Shown here piece by piece: positions 1 to 7,926 of a stretch of DNA of 64,000 bases (its first letter is position 1; every line of letters begins with the position of its first letter). The stretch covers positions 62,001-126,000 of the forward strand of contig JAEXCU010000001.1 of assembly GCA_023402015.1 (NCBI GenBank), given 5' to 3'. The stretch is from Pseudomonadota bacterium (GTDB lineage: Bacteria > Pseudomonadota > Alphaproteobacteria > Rs-D84). Made by a program: the position numbers and the translations under genes. The notes beneath the pieces are model-generated. The model was not told the DNA's origin. It made no database searches and worked only from the letters and a program-made list of their open reading frames with translations.

Positions 1-1
1 A

Positions 2-979
2 TTGATTAAAATTGTATTGGGGTTTGGCGTATTCTTTTTTGCTGCGTTTACCAATATAAAAACATGGATAAAATCCGCGTATATAATTTATGCCGTCGCA
101 TTGATTATGATTGTGCTGGTAACATTTATCGGCCATACCGGTATGGGGGCGCAGCGGTGGCTGAATTTGGGATTTTTTCATGTGCAACCGTCTGAATTTA
201 TTAAAATTGCGCTGGTATTGGCATTGGCGCGTTATTTTGCATGGATGAATTCTGTGGAATTATCCCAGATAAAGAATTACATGGTGCCGGGTTTAATGCT
301 GCTGGTGCCGTTTGGATTAATTGTAATGCAACCGGATTTGGGAACGGCGTTATCATTGGGAATGATTACGGTTGGGATGTTTTATATCGTTGGCGCGCAA
401 AAGAAATGGTTTATTATCGGTGCAATTTTAACGGCATTGGCCGCACCGGTTGTATGGTTTGGTGGTCTGCATGATTATCAACGCGATCGGATAATAACAT
501 TTGTGAATCCCGACCATGATGCCCAGGGTGCAGGTTATCAGATTAACCAGGCAAAAATTGCATTTGGATCAGGCGGTATAACCGGCAAAGGATACATGAA
601 CGGGTCCCAGTCCCAGCAATCATTCCTGCCGGAAAAGCAAACTGATTTTATCTTTACCATGTTGGGCGAAGAATTTGGATTTATTGGGGCATTTTTACTG
701 ATTATTATTTACAGTATTATTGTAATTGTACTGTTTTGGTGTGCGAAAACATGCCGCAACAGATTTGGTCAATTGGTATGCTTTGGTTTTATGTTGAACT
801 TTTTCATTTATTATTTTATAAATATTTCTATGGTTCTGGGTCTGATGCCGACTGTTGGGGTTCCGTTGCCATTAATGTCATTCGGCGGCAGCAGTTTATT
901 ATCATTGATGTTTGGATTCGGACTGTGTCAGAACGCACATATTCACAAAGACCAGCAATTATCTGCCAAAGGAAGTTAA
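2..979 (+). CDS. rodA: RodA, SEDS-family peptidoglycan glycosyltransferase (5' truncated by window edge)
   Basis: Polytopic SEDS protein that polymerises lipid II during cell elongation, working with a class B PBP. The visible 325 residues lack the N-terminus, which lies before the window; the TTG at the edge is not a credible start. Family signatures in order: GAQRWLNLG at residues 49-57, QPSEFIK at 62-68, MQPDLGTA at 109-116, the TDFIF stretch around 214-218 whose Asp215 matches the catalytic Asp of RodA, and PTVGVPLPLMSFGGSS near the end. The Leu-Pro-Glu-x-x-Thr-Asp motif and this C-terminal signature favour RodA over FtsW. topA follows 4 nt after the stop, so the two are probably co-transcribed. 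Confidence 0.92.
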   Translation: MIKIVLGFGVFFFAAFTNIKTWIKSAYIIYAVALIMIVLVTFIGHTGMGAQRWLNLGFFHVQPSEFIKIALVLALARYFAWMNSVELSQIKNYMVPGLMLLVPFGLIVMQPDLGTALSLGMITVGMFYIVGAQKKWFIIGAILTALAAPVVWFGGLHDYQRDRIITFVNPDHDAQGAGYQINQAKIAFGSGGITGKGYMNGSQSQQSFLPEKQTDFIFTMLGEEFGFIGAFLLIIIYSIIVIVLFWCAKTCRNRFGQLVCFGFMLNFFIYYFINISMVLGLMPTVGVPLPLMSFGGSSLLSLMFGFGLCQNAHIHKDQQLSAKGS

Positions 980-983
980 AAAT

Positions 984-3257
984 ATGAATCTGCTTATTGT
1001 TGAATCACCGTCCAAAGCGAAAACGATTGAAAAATATCTGGGTGCAGGCTGGCGCGTTGTGGCGTCTGTTGGACACGTTCGTGATTTGGTTCCGGAAAAT
1101 GGCAGTGTGGATCCGGAAAATGATTTTGCCATGCGCTGGCAAATTATGCCGGGCAAAGAAAAGCAATTAAAACTGATAACAGATGAATTAAAAAAGGCCG
1201 ATGCAGTATATTTGGCATCGGACCCTGACCGCGAGGGTGAAGCCATTGCATGGCACATACTGGATATACTGCGTGCCAAAAAGGCACTGGCCGGGAAAAA
1301 AGTTTATCGCGTGGCATTTCATGAAATCACCAAAAAGGCCGTTCTGGCTGCAATTGAAAACCCACGCGAAATTGACCAAGATTTGGTTGACGCATATCTG
1401 GTACGGCGCGCGTTGGATTACCTGATTGGTTTTGGTATTTCGCCGTTGTTGTGGCGTCGGAATTTGGGAAAATCCGCCGGACGCGTGCAATCTGTGGCCG
1501 TTAAATTGGTTGTTGACCGCGAACGCGAAATAGAGGCGTTTAAACCAACAGAATATTGGTCTCTGACGGCCGAGTGTGATGCATCAGATGCGGGTTTTAA
1601 TGCAAATCTGTCCGGGTTTAATGGCGAAAAGTTCGATAAAATGTCAATCGGAAACCAGGCCCACATGAACCAGATTTTGTCCGTTATCGGCGAACCGGTA
1701 ATCCCGGCGCATGTTATTGCCATTGACAAGAAAAAAACATCACGTCGTGCGGCCGCGCCTTTCACCACCAGCACTTTGCAGCAAGAGGCCGCCCGAAAAT
1801 TATACTTTTCGTCCAAACGTACAATGTCGGCCGCCCAGAAATTATATGAACAGGGTTTAATAACATACATGCGAACCGACGCAACAAATTTGTCTGCGGA
1901 TGCGGTTTCTGAAATTCGTTCATATATCGCGGCGACATATGGGGATAAATTCGTTCCAAAATCACCAAACGTTTATATTACAAAATCTAAAAATGCCCAA
2001 GAAGCGCACGAGGCCATTCGTCCCACACACTTCGTCGGGACGGAACACACCCTGACCGGGGACGAGGCAAAATTGTACGACCTGATATGGAAACGCACAA
2101 TTGCATGCCAGATGACAAATGCAGAATTTGACAGTGTCGCCACAGATATTCAGACAGATAATAAAACCGCCATTTTCCATGCGGTTGGCACCACACGCAC
2201 ATTTGACGGATTTATGCGCGTTTATACCGAAGACAAAGATGATGACACATCATCGGGTGAATCTAAATTACCACCATTGGTCGTGGGCCAGGAAATAAAT
2301 ATTACCAAACTGACCCCGGAACAGCATTTCACCCAACCACCCGCCCGTTATACCGAGGCATCTTTGGTAAAAAAACTGGAAGAATTGGGAATCGGCCGAC
2401 CGTCAACATACGCAACAATTATGTCCACCATTGTTGACAGAAAATATGTGGAACAGGATAAACAGCGCCGTTTTCACCCGACGCCCGGCGGATGGGTTAT
2501 TGCATCATACCTGGCGACATATTTCAAAGATTTGGTTGATGTAAACTTTACCGCAAAAACCGAAGACACCCTGGACGATGTATCCAACGGGAAACAGGAA
2601 AAATTGGCCGCATTGCGCGATTTCTGGGGGCCGACGGAAAATATGATAAATGGCGCGCGCAATATAAAAACGACCGAGATTATAAATGCCATAAATGAAT
2701 TAATGCATGCGCACCTGTTTGCAGACGGTGATAATAAATGTCCGAAATGTGGTGGAAAACTGGGGATAAAACTGTCCAAATATGGCGCATTTATCGGATG
2801 TGAAAATTATCCGACATGCAATTATACACAACGTTTGGATTCAGACGCGGCGGCAACAACTGATGCAGAACCGGATGAAAATGCGGGCGCAAAAAAATCG
2901 CCCACCACGGTTGATCTGGGCGACGGAATTTCTTTCCGGATTGGTCGCTTTGGCCCATATATTACCGACGGCAAAAAAAATGTTGCGGCCAAGAAATATA
3001 ATGCAGATACAATCACATTGGAAATTGCGCGCGAATTATTGGCCGGTGGCGCGCAAAAGCCAGACCCAATTGAAATCGGTGAAAATCCGGCAACCGGAAA
3101 AATGATTTATTATTATCCAACCGGCCGGTATGGCGCATATATTTCATCAAACAAGGTAAATGTTTCCGTCAAAGAACAACCCGATTTGGAAACGGCCGCT
3201 GACCTGATAAATAATAAAAAACCGTCCACACGCCGCGGATTTGCGAAAAAGAAATAA
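984..3257 (+). CDS. topA: DNA topoisomerase I
   Basis: Type IA topoisomerase that relaxes negative supercoils. The start is ATG 984 with GGAAG at 971-975; an in-frame ATG at 912 lies inside rodA and is rejected. That gives 757 residues. The Toprim domain begins with ESPSKAKT (7-14) and carries DPDREGEA with Asp80 and Asp82. The nucleophile is Tyr295 in the TYMRTD motif. The C-terminus has a single four-Cys zinc ribbon (about 586-614), followed by two Topo_C repeats starting GRFGPYI and GRYGAYI, and a basic tail. One zinc ribbon plus Lys-rich repeats fits alphaproteobacterial TopA. The stop overlaps the dnaG start by one base (TAATG), so the two are translationally coupled. Confidence 0.97.
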   Translation: MNLLIVESPSKAKTIEKYLGAGWRVVASVGHVRDLVPENGSVDPENDFAMRWQIMPGKEKQLKLITDELKKADAVYLASDPDREGEAIAWHILDILRAKKALAGKKVYRVAFHEITKKAVLAAIENPREIDQDLVDAYLVRRALDYLIGFGISPLLWRRNLGKSAGRVQSVAVKLVVDREREIEAFKPTEYWSLTAECDASDAGFNANLSGFNGEKFDKMSIGNQAHMNQILSVIGEPVIPAHVIAIDKKKTSRRAAAPFTTSTLQQEAARKLYFSSKRTMSAAQKLYEQGLITYMRTDATNLSADAVSEIRSYIAATYGDKFVPKSPNVYITKSKNAQEAHEAIRPTHFVGTEHTLTGDEAKLYDLIWKRTIACQMTNAEFDSVATDIQTDNKTAIFHAVGTTRTFDGFMRVYTEDKDDDTSSGESKLPPLVVGQEINITKLTPEQHFTQPPARYTEASLVKKLEELGIGRPSTYATIMSTIVDRKYVEQDKQRRFHPTPGGWVIASYLATYFKDLVDVNFTAKTEDTLDDVSNGKQEKLAALRDFWGPTENMINGARNIKTTEIINAINELMHAHLFADGDNKCPKCGGKLGIKLSKYGAFIGCENYPTCNYTQRLDSDAAATTDAEPDENAGAKKSPTTVDLGDGISFRIGRFGPYITDGKKNVAAKKYNADTITLEIARELLAGGAQKPDPIEIGENPATGKMIYYYPTGRYGAYISSNKVNVSVKEQPDLETAADLINNKKPSTRRGFAKKK

Positions 3258-4873
3258 TGGCATCATATGACCGCAATTTTACCGATGAACTGCGTACACG
3301 ATTATCAATCGTGGATGTTGTTGGGCGGCGCGTACCATTGACCAAAAAGGGACAAAACTATTGGGGATGTTGTCCATTTCATAATGAAAAAACGGCCAGT
3401 TTTTCTGTTAACGAAGAAAAGGGATTTTACCATTGTTTTGGATGTGGTGAACATGGCGACATAATTTCTTTTACCATGAAATCAAACAACATTGATTTCA
3501 AGGCGGCAATTGCAGACCTGGCAAATCAGGCCGGGTTAAAAATGCCGGATTATCATCCAAAACCCGCCGCGCAAATCGCGCGTGAAGAAAACTATTACCA
3601 AATCGCCGCGGCCGCCGCCAAATTATATCAGCAAAAATTATTTACCCCTGATGGCGCGGTTGCATTGGATTATATTCGTCGCCGTGGTTTCAGCGATGAA
3701 ATGATAAAAAAATATGGTTTGGGATATGCGCCCAAGGGAAACGTTATTGCAAACAAATTTGCAAACACCAAACAGGAAACTTTATTGGCGACCGGGCTGT
3801 GCCGGCGCGGCGATTACGGAATGTATGATTTCTTTCGCGATAAATTAATGTTTCCGATTTTTAATGCCCACGGCCAGGTTGTTGCATTTTCCGGACGCAG
3901 TCTGGACGGCAGTGAACCCAAATACATTAATACCAGTGATACAGAACTGTTTCACAAACGACAAACAATTTTCGGATTTAACTTTGCCCGCGATGCCATT
4001 CACCGTGCCAACCGCAGTATTATCGTTGAAGGTCAGATTGATGCCATTCAAATGCAAATGAATGGTTTTCCTGAAACCGTCGCACCATTGGGTACGGCAT
4101 TAACCGAAGACCATATTGCAATCCTGTGCAAGGCCAACCGCAACATAACATTTTGTTTTGACGGCGACGGGGCGGGTCAAAAGGCCGCGGCACGCGCGGC
4201 GGATATTGTATTGCCGTTTGTTCGTGATAATTCTGATATTCGTTTTGCATTTGTCAGTGGCGGCAAAGACCCTGACGAGGTTTTAAAATCCGGCGGCGTG
4301 GATGCCATGCAAAAAATTATAAATGATGCAACACCACTGGTTGATTTCATTTGGGATTTGGCAAATAAGAATTATATTGTTGCAACACCCGGCGGCCGGA
4401 CCCAGGCAGAAAAATTTCTGAAAAATAAAACCGAAAAAATCGCCGACCCAGACCTGCGTCGCGAATACGAACAAGAATATAATTCACGCAAATTCAACCA
4501 ATGGCACAAATGGAAAAAAGATAATAAAAAAGACGCGCCCGTCGTACCACAAATTGATGACCTGACGCAAAATACACTGGTATTTATAACCAATAAATTC
4601 CCTGAAATCGCGGAAAGATATGCGGATTTCCTGGCGACACTGAATATTTCTTTTGACGGTGTGGCACCGGAATTAAACCTGGACCTGCGTGGTGCGGAAA
4701 AATATATCGTGTCATTAAAATTACAAAAATATTTGCAAAAATTGCAGGCCCAGAAAAAAGAATTAATGACACAAATGTTATCCGGGGATTCTGACGCGGG
4801 GGAAAAATTGGCAAAAATAAACCAAGAAATCGTGCGCGCCACCGAAAAATTAGACCAATTAATTGCAATTTAA
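3257..4873 (+). CDS. dnaG: DNA primase
   Basis: Synthesises RNA primers at the replication fork. An N-terminal CHC2 zinc-binding domain (Cys39, His42, Cys60, Cys63) is followed by the catalytic core with VEGQIDAI (Toprim Glu, about residue 257) and FDGDGAGQKAA (Toprim Asp residues, about 300). At 538 residues it is shorter than common DnaG (about 580-650); the C-terminal DnaB-binding part is compact and rich in Lys and Gln. The start overlaps the topA stop. rpoD, which often follows dnaG in proteobacteria, is absent; a strong terminator comes next. Confidence 0.95.
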   Translation: MASYDRNFTDELRTRLSIVDVVGRRVPLTKKGQNYWGCCPFHNEKTASFSVNEEKGFYHCFGCGEHGDIISFTMKSNNIDFKAAIADLANQAGLKMPDYHPKPAAQIAREENYYQIAAAAAKLYQQKLFTPDGAVALDYIRRRGFSDEMIKKYGLGYAPKGNVIANKFANTKQETLLATGLCRRGDYGMYDFFRDKLMFPIFNAHGQVVAFSGRSLDGSEPKYINTSDTELFHKRQTIFGFNFARDAIHRANRSIIVEGQIDAIQMQMNGFPETVAPLGTALTEDHIAILCKANRNITFCFDGDGAGQKAAARAADIVLPFVRDNSDIRFAFVSGGKDPDEVLKSGGVDAMQKIINDATPLVDFIWDLANKNYIVATPGGRTQAEKFLKNKTEKIADPDLRREYEQEYNSRKFNQWHKWKKDNKKDAPVVPQIDDLTQNTLVFITNKFPEIAERYADFLATLNISFDGVAPELNLDLRGAEKYIVSLKLQKYLQKLQAQKKELMTQMLSGDSDAGEKLAKINQEIVRATEKLDQLIAI

Positions 4874-4882
4874 AAAACAAAG

Positions 4883-4913
4883 AAAAAGCCGGCAAATGCC
4901 GGCCTTTTTTATT
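4883..4913 (+). terminator. Rho-independent terminator after dnaG
   Basis: Stem GCCGGCA/TGCCGGC at 4888-4903 followed by six T. A-rich 5' flank and T-rich 3' flank make it usable by convergent ychF as well. Its core CCGGCAAATGCCGG recurs in several other terminators of this window. Confidence 0.85.
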
Positions 4914-4914
4914 A

Positions 4915-5994
4915 TTAATTATTAAACAGGAAATGACAGATATCACCTTCTTGCATAACGTAATCTTTACCAACCAGGCGCATTTTTCCGGCCTCTTTTA
5001 CGGCAACTTCACCGCCCAGCGCAATGTAATCCGCCGGCGATATTATTTCGGCGCGAATAAATCCGCGTTCAAAATCGGTATGAATTTTACCTGCCGCCTG
5101 GGGCGCGGTCATGCCCCGTGTTATTGTCCATGCGTGCGCCTCTTTGGGACCAACGGTATAAAACGTTTGCAGCCCCAATGTTGCGTATCCTGTTCTGATA
5201 ACCTGGTCCAGGCCGGATTCTGTCAGGCCCAATTCGTTTAAAAACATTTTACGTTCCGCAACATCAACAATTTGCGAAATTTCCATTTCAATTTTGGACG
5301 AAATAACCAGAACCGGATGTTTATCGCCAAATTTTTCACGCACCATATCTGAATATTTATTTCCTGTGGCGGCCGATGCCTCTTCTACATTACAGACATA
5401 AATAACCGGTTTTGCGGTTAGCAAATTAAACGGCAATGCGTCTGTTTCCTGGGCCCGGGCGGGAATTCCCTGTTCCAGGCCAGATTTTATTTTCATTGCA
5501 TCGGCCAGCAATCGCGCCGCATCCTTGTCCAGACCGCGTGCCTTTTTTTCCAGGTTTTTAATCTGCTTATCCAGGCTTTCTATATCCGCCAGCATTAATT
5601 CTGTTTCAATGGTGTCAATATCAGATAATGGATCAATACGGCCGTTAACATGAACAATATCATCATTTTCAAAGCACCGGACAACGTGAATAATCGCATC
5701 TGTTGCCAATATATTGCCCAGAAATTTATTTCCCAATCCTTCGCCCGCAGATGCGCCACGCACCAGGCCAGCAATATCCACAATTTCCAATTGGGTTGGT
5801 ATAATTTTTTGGGAATTATCAACCGCCGCCAATTGCATTAATGTATCATCGGGCACCACCACACGTCCGGTATTTGGTTCAATGGTGCAAAATGGATAAT
5901 TTTGCGCGTCCGCCGCCGCACTTTGTGTCAGTGCATTAAACAATGTTGATTTTCCAACATTGGGCAAACCAACAATTCCACAATTGAATCCCAT
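4915..5994 (-). CDS. ychF: Ribosome-binding ATPase YchF (OLA1/Obg-like)
   Basis: P-loop NTPase of the Obg-like family that binds ribosomes and prefers ATP. 359 residues, the normal length. G1 is GLPNVGKST at the N-terminus, G3 is DIAGLVRGA, and the family's NxxE motif stands in place of NKxD (YVCNVEE). A coiled-coil arm sits in the middle, and the C-terminal TGS domain ends with GKDYVMQEGDICHFLFN. The first codons overlap the -35 box of the divergent promoter at 5984-6012. It faces dnaG tail to tail across a shared terminator. Confidence 0.96.
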   Translation of the reverse strand: MGFNCGIVGLPNVGKSTLFNALTQSAAADAQNYPFCTIEPNTGRVVVPDDTLMQLAAVDNSQKIIPTQLEIVDIAGLVRGASAGEGLGNKFLGNILATDAIIHVVRCFENDDIVHVNGRIDPLSDIDTIETELMLADIESLDKQIKNLEKKARGLDKDAARLLADAMKIKSGLEQGIPARAQETDALPFNLLTAKPVIYVCNVEEASAATGNKYSDMVREKFGDKHPVLVISSKIEMEISQIVDVAERKMFLNELGLTESGLDQVIRTGYATLGLQTFYTVGPKEAHAWTITRGMTAPQAAGKIHTDFERGFIRAEIISPADYIALGGEVAVKEAGKMRLVGKDYVMQEGDICHFLFNN

Positions 5995-6012
5995 TCGTTT
6001 TTCCTTTATAAT
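5984..6012 (+). promoter_or_regulatory. Sigma70-type promoter for the SufD-like gene, probably giving a leaderless mRNA
   Basis: TTGAAT (5984-5989), 17-nt spacer, TATAAT (6007-6012). The expected start site near 6019 is only about 3 nt before the ATG at 6022, so the transcript would be almost leaderless. No Shine-Dalgarno sequence precedes either candidate ATG. Confidence 0.7.
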
Positions 6013-6021
6013 GCGATTAAT

Positions 6022-6702
6022 ATGTCATACATGTGGCAAGAATTCAATATAAAAACCTTTGCCGCGGAAACCATTGTTTACCGCGATGGTGTGTATTGCC
6101 CGGAATTGTCAACATTGCCGTCCGACGAAATAGGCAAAAAATATGACCAACCTGTTCATATTATATATGTGGGTGAAATCACAGGCCAAAATGATTTAAA
6201 TATTAATATATCCGCAGACAACCAACCGGTATTTTTAAGTGTAAATGTAAAAAATAAAAAGCCGGCCTTTTTGAACATTTTTATCAAAAACACCGGGAAA
6301 AATTCTGAATTACGCGGTCATGTTATGTTAACAAATTATGATAATTTAACATACAATTGCACCGCCGCGCATTCTGCATCAGATACCGGAATTTTGATAA
6401 AAACAAAATTATTGGCCGAAGATAACAGCATCAGTAAATTATCGGGCACCGCAGTTATCAATAAAAATTTGCAGAATGCGGTATCAGATATTGGATTTTC
6501 CGCATTGGCGGCAAAAAATGCAAAAATAACGTTTGTGCCTGCACAAAGAATATCATCCGTTCCCACCGCCGCAGACCACAGTGCCGCCATATATCATGCC
6601 ACACAAATGCAGACACAATATTTACGCCAGGCGGGTCTGACCGGGGACGAGGTGGCCACCGCCATGCGCGACGCATTTATGAACGATTTTCCATTGTTTT
6701 AA
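6022..6702 (+). CDS. Short SufD/SufB-like protein
   Basis: 226 residues that read as a reduced SufB/SufD Fe-S cluster assembly scaffold. The N-terminus has the SufD-type VYRDGVYCPELS motif (about 19-30; compare a family motif of the form VFVNGRFxxELS). The middle is beta-rich. The C-terminus from about 130 (SDIGFSALAAKNAKITFVP... then a helix pair ending TGDEVATAMRDAF) matches the layout of the SufD end, where PELEIYADDVKCSHG is followed by RG(I/L)xxxEARxLLxxAF. The Cys and His expected for cluster handling are not evident. Normal SufD is about 400 residues, so this is half length. No other suf gene is in the window. It is transcribed alone from its own promoter. The family call is mine from motif resemblance; function is open. 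Confidence 0.55.
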   Translation: MSYMWQEFNIKTFAAETIVYRDGVYCPELSTLPSDEIGKKYDQPVHIIYVGEITGQNDLNINISADNQPVFLSVNVKNKKPAFLNIFIKNTGKNSELRGHVMLTNYDNLTYNCTAAHSASDTGILIKTKLLAEDNSISKLSGTAVINKNLQNAVSDIGFSALAAKNAKITFVPAQRISSVPTAADHSAAIYHATQMQTQYLRQAGLTGDEVATAMRDAFMNDFPLF

Positions 6703-6710
6703 CAGTTAAA

Positions 6711-7118
6711 ATGAAAAATATATCTTATTTGGTTTTATGTTTATTACTGTGCTCGTGTAAAACGCAAACATATAATTGTTATGCCCTGGATTGGGATACG
6801 GTTGCAATGCACGATGTGCCACAACCAATGTTGTATATAAAAAATGATTGGAAAAATATAGATAAACACCAGGCCAAGCAGACCTTTCAAGAACATATGA
6901 ATAAACAATGCCGCGAAAATCCAGATATTGGATACCATTGCGAAGAAAAAACAGCAAATTCTTTTGTTCCGGTGTATAAAAACATTATGAGTTCCGGCAC
7001 CAGCAGTATGTTTTGTATCCCGCTGAACCGTGATATGAACGGGATGGCTGAAAAATATGTAAACGAAGAAATAGAAATATATTCGGGCGCAAAAACATTA
7101 TTTCCGTTTGATGAATAA
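6711..7118 (+). CDS. Small predicted lipoprotein, unknown function
   Basis: 135 residues. An N-terminal hydrophobic segment ends in a lipobox-like LCSC with the acylated Cys at about 16, so it is probably an inner- or outer-membrane lipoprotein. The mature part has several Cys residues that could form disulfides. No family recognised. It starts 8 nt after the SufD-like gene and is probably in the same transcript. Confidence 0.6.
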   Translation: MKNISYLVLCLLLCSCKTQTYNCYALDWDTVAMHDVPQPMLYIKNDWKNIDKHQAKQTFQEHMNKQCRENPDIGYHCEEKTANSFVPVYKNIMSSGTSSMFCIPLNRDMNGMAEKYVNEEIEIYSGAKTLFPFDE

Positions 7119-7150
7119 AAAAAATGTTCCGGACAATCGCCACGGAACAT
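7113..7150 (-). terminator. Terminator after rpmJ (minus strand)
   Basis: On the minus strand ATGTTCCG (7150-7143) pairs with CGGAACAT (7131-7124), followed by a run of eight T. It overlaps the 3' end of the convergent lipoprotein gene. Confidence 0.75.
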
Positions 7151-7177
7151 AAAAAACTATAAGCCAGCAGGGCAGAC

Positions 7178-7312
7178 TTATTTTTTCTTAAAGCCCTGTT
7201 TCGCCTTGAACTTAGGATTATCAGGGTCAATTAAAATAACCTGTTTTCCACGACGGATTTGTTTTACATTTCCACGTTTCTTCCAAGCCTTTAATGAACT
7301 TAAAAATTTCAT
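7178..7312 (-). CDS. rpmJ: Ribosomal protein bL36, zinc-free type
   Basis: A 44-residue protein (MKFLSSLKAWKKRG... ending NPKFKAKQGFKKK), found by reading the minus strand by hand. It matches the paralogous bL36 form (YkgO-like) that lacks the zinc-binding Cys/His residues. The conserved NP(K/R)FKA.QG core is intact. bL36 is a small component of the 50S subunit. Transcribed away from the nonamer-rich gap. Confidence 0.9.
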   Translation of the reverse strand: MKFLSSLKAWKKRGNVKQIRRGKQVILIDPDNPKFKAKQGFKKK

Positions 7313-7403
7313 GTCTAAATCCTTTTTGCTTGGCCATTATAAACGCTTTTTGTAAAAAATCAAATACTTATTAATATTTTTGTTGTTTTAATAGGGGCTG
7401 TTG

Positions 7404-7593
7404 GTTTTGTTGAAAACGGTTATTAATTTTTTATCAACAGGTTTTCAACAATTTTTTGCCAGATTTACCGGTGTTTTTATGAAATTGTTGAAAAAACACG
7501 TAAATAATTAACAGTTGAAAAAGCAGTTGTTTTTAAACAATTTTAACAAAAATTGTAATTTGCTTTTTATACTTGTTGAAAACTGTTGAAATT
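7404..7593. promoter_or_regulatory. AT-rich region with seven DnaA-box-like nonamers (candidate oriC or regulatory region)
   Basis: Between rpmJ and virB3 the sequence is very AT-rich and repeats TTWTCAACA or its complement: 7408-7416 (TGTTGAAAA), 7431-7439 (TTATCAACA), 7442-7450 (TTTTCAACA), 7486-7494, 7513-7521 (AGTTGAAAA), 7574-7582 and 7584-7592 (TGTTGAAAT). TTATCAACA differs from the DnaA box TTATCCACA at one position. The cluster could be the replication origin or a set of operators. The remainder of 7313-7628 holds no ORF. Confidence 0.45.
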
Positions 7594-7601
7594 GTTATAA
7601 T
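7573..7601 (+). promoter_or_regulatory. Candidate promoter of virB3-virB4
   Basis: TATAAT at 7596-7601, with TTGTTG at 7573-7578 (17-nt spacing) as a weak -35. It overlaps the last two nonamers of the repeat cluster. A strong purine-rich site (AGGGGGG, 7611-7617) follows before ATG 7629. Confidence 0.45.
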
Positions 7602-7628
7602 TCAAGCACCAGGGGGGAATTCATTATA

Positions 7629-7925
7629 ATGAAACAGCAAGTACTGAAAGCATTGGCCAATCCGGCGCGCATATTTTATGTGCCGTACACGTTGGCAGTG
7701 ATAAATTTTGCGGTTCAGTTTATAATTTTTATAACGATTTTCCTGTCAGTGTTAATAATTACCCGCGGCCGTGAAAGTGTAAATCCATTGTATTTTATTA
7801 TTTCTGTGGTCGTGGTGCATATGATTTTGGCGGCTTTTTCCAAGAAAGAACCGCAACTGGGGCAAATAATTGCGGCAAAAATACAATTATTAAAACAAAA
7901 AATCCCGGGGAGATTGGCGGCATAA
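7629..7925 (+). CDS. virB3: VirB3-like type IV secretion protein
   Basis: 98-residue inner-membrane protein. The family signature is the NPARIFYVPY stretch near residue 11, then a long hydrophobic hairpin (about 20-45 and 55-70), then a basic cytoplasmic tail. VirB3 associates with VirB4 in the T4SS inner-membrane complex. The virB4 start follows 1 nt after this stop. Context strongly supports the call despite the weak conservation typical of VirB3. Confidence 0.8.
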   Translation: MKQQVLKALANPARIFYVPYTLAVINFAVQFIIFITIFLSVLIITRGRESVNPLYFIISVVVVHMILAAFSKKEPQLGQIIAAKIQLLKQKIPGRLAA

Positions 7926-7926
7926 A

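Noticed and set aside
912..983. Upstream in-frame start for topA
   Set aside because: It lies inside rodA; ATG 984 has a ribosome site and begins exactly at the Toprim fold.
7404..7593. CRISPR-like repeat array
   Set aside because: Units are 9 nt, irregularly spaced and in both orientations, with no spacer pattern.
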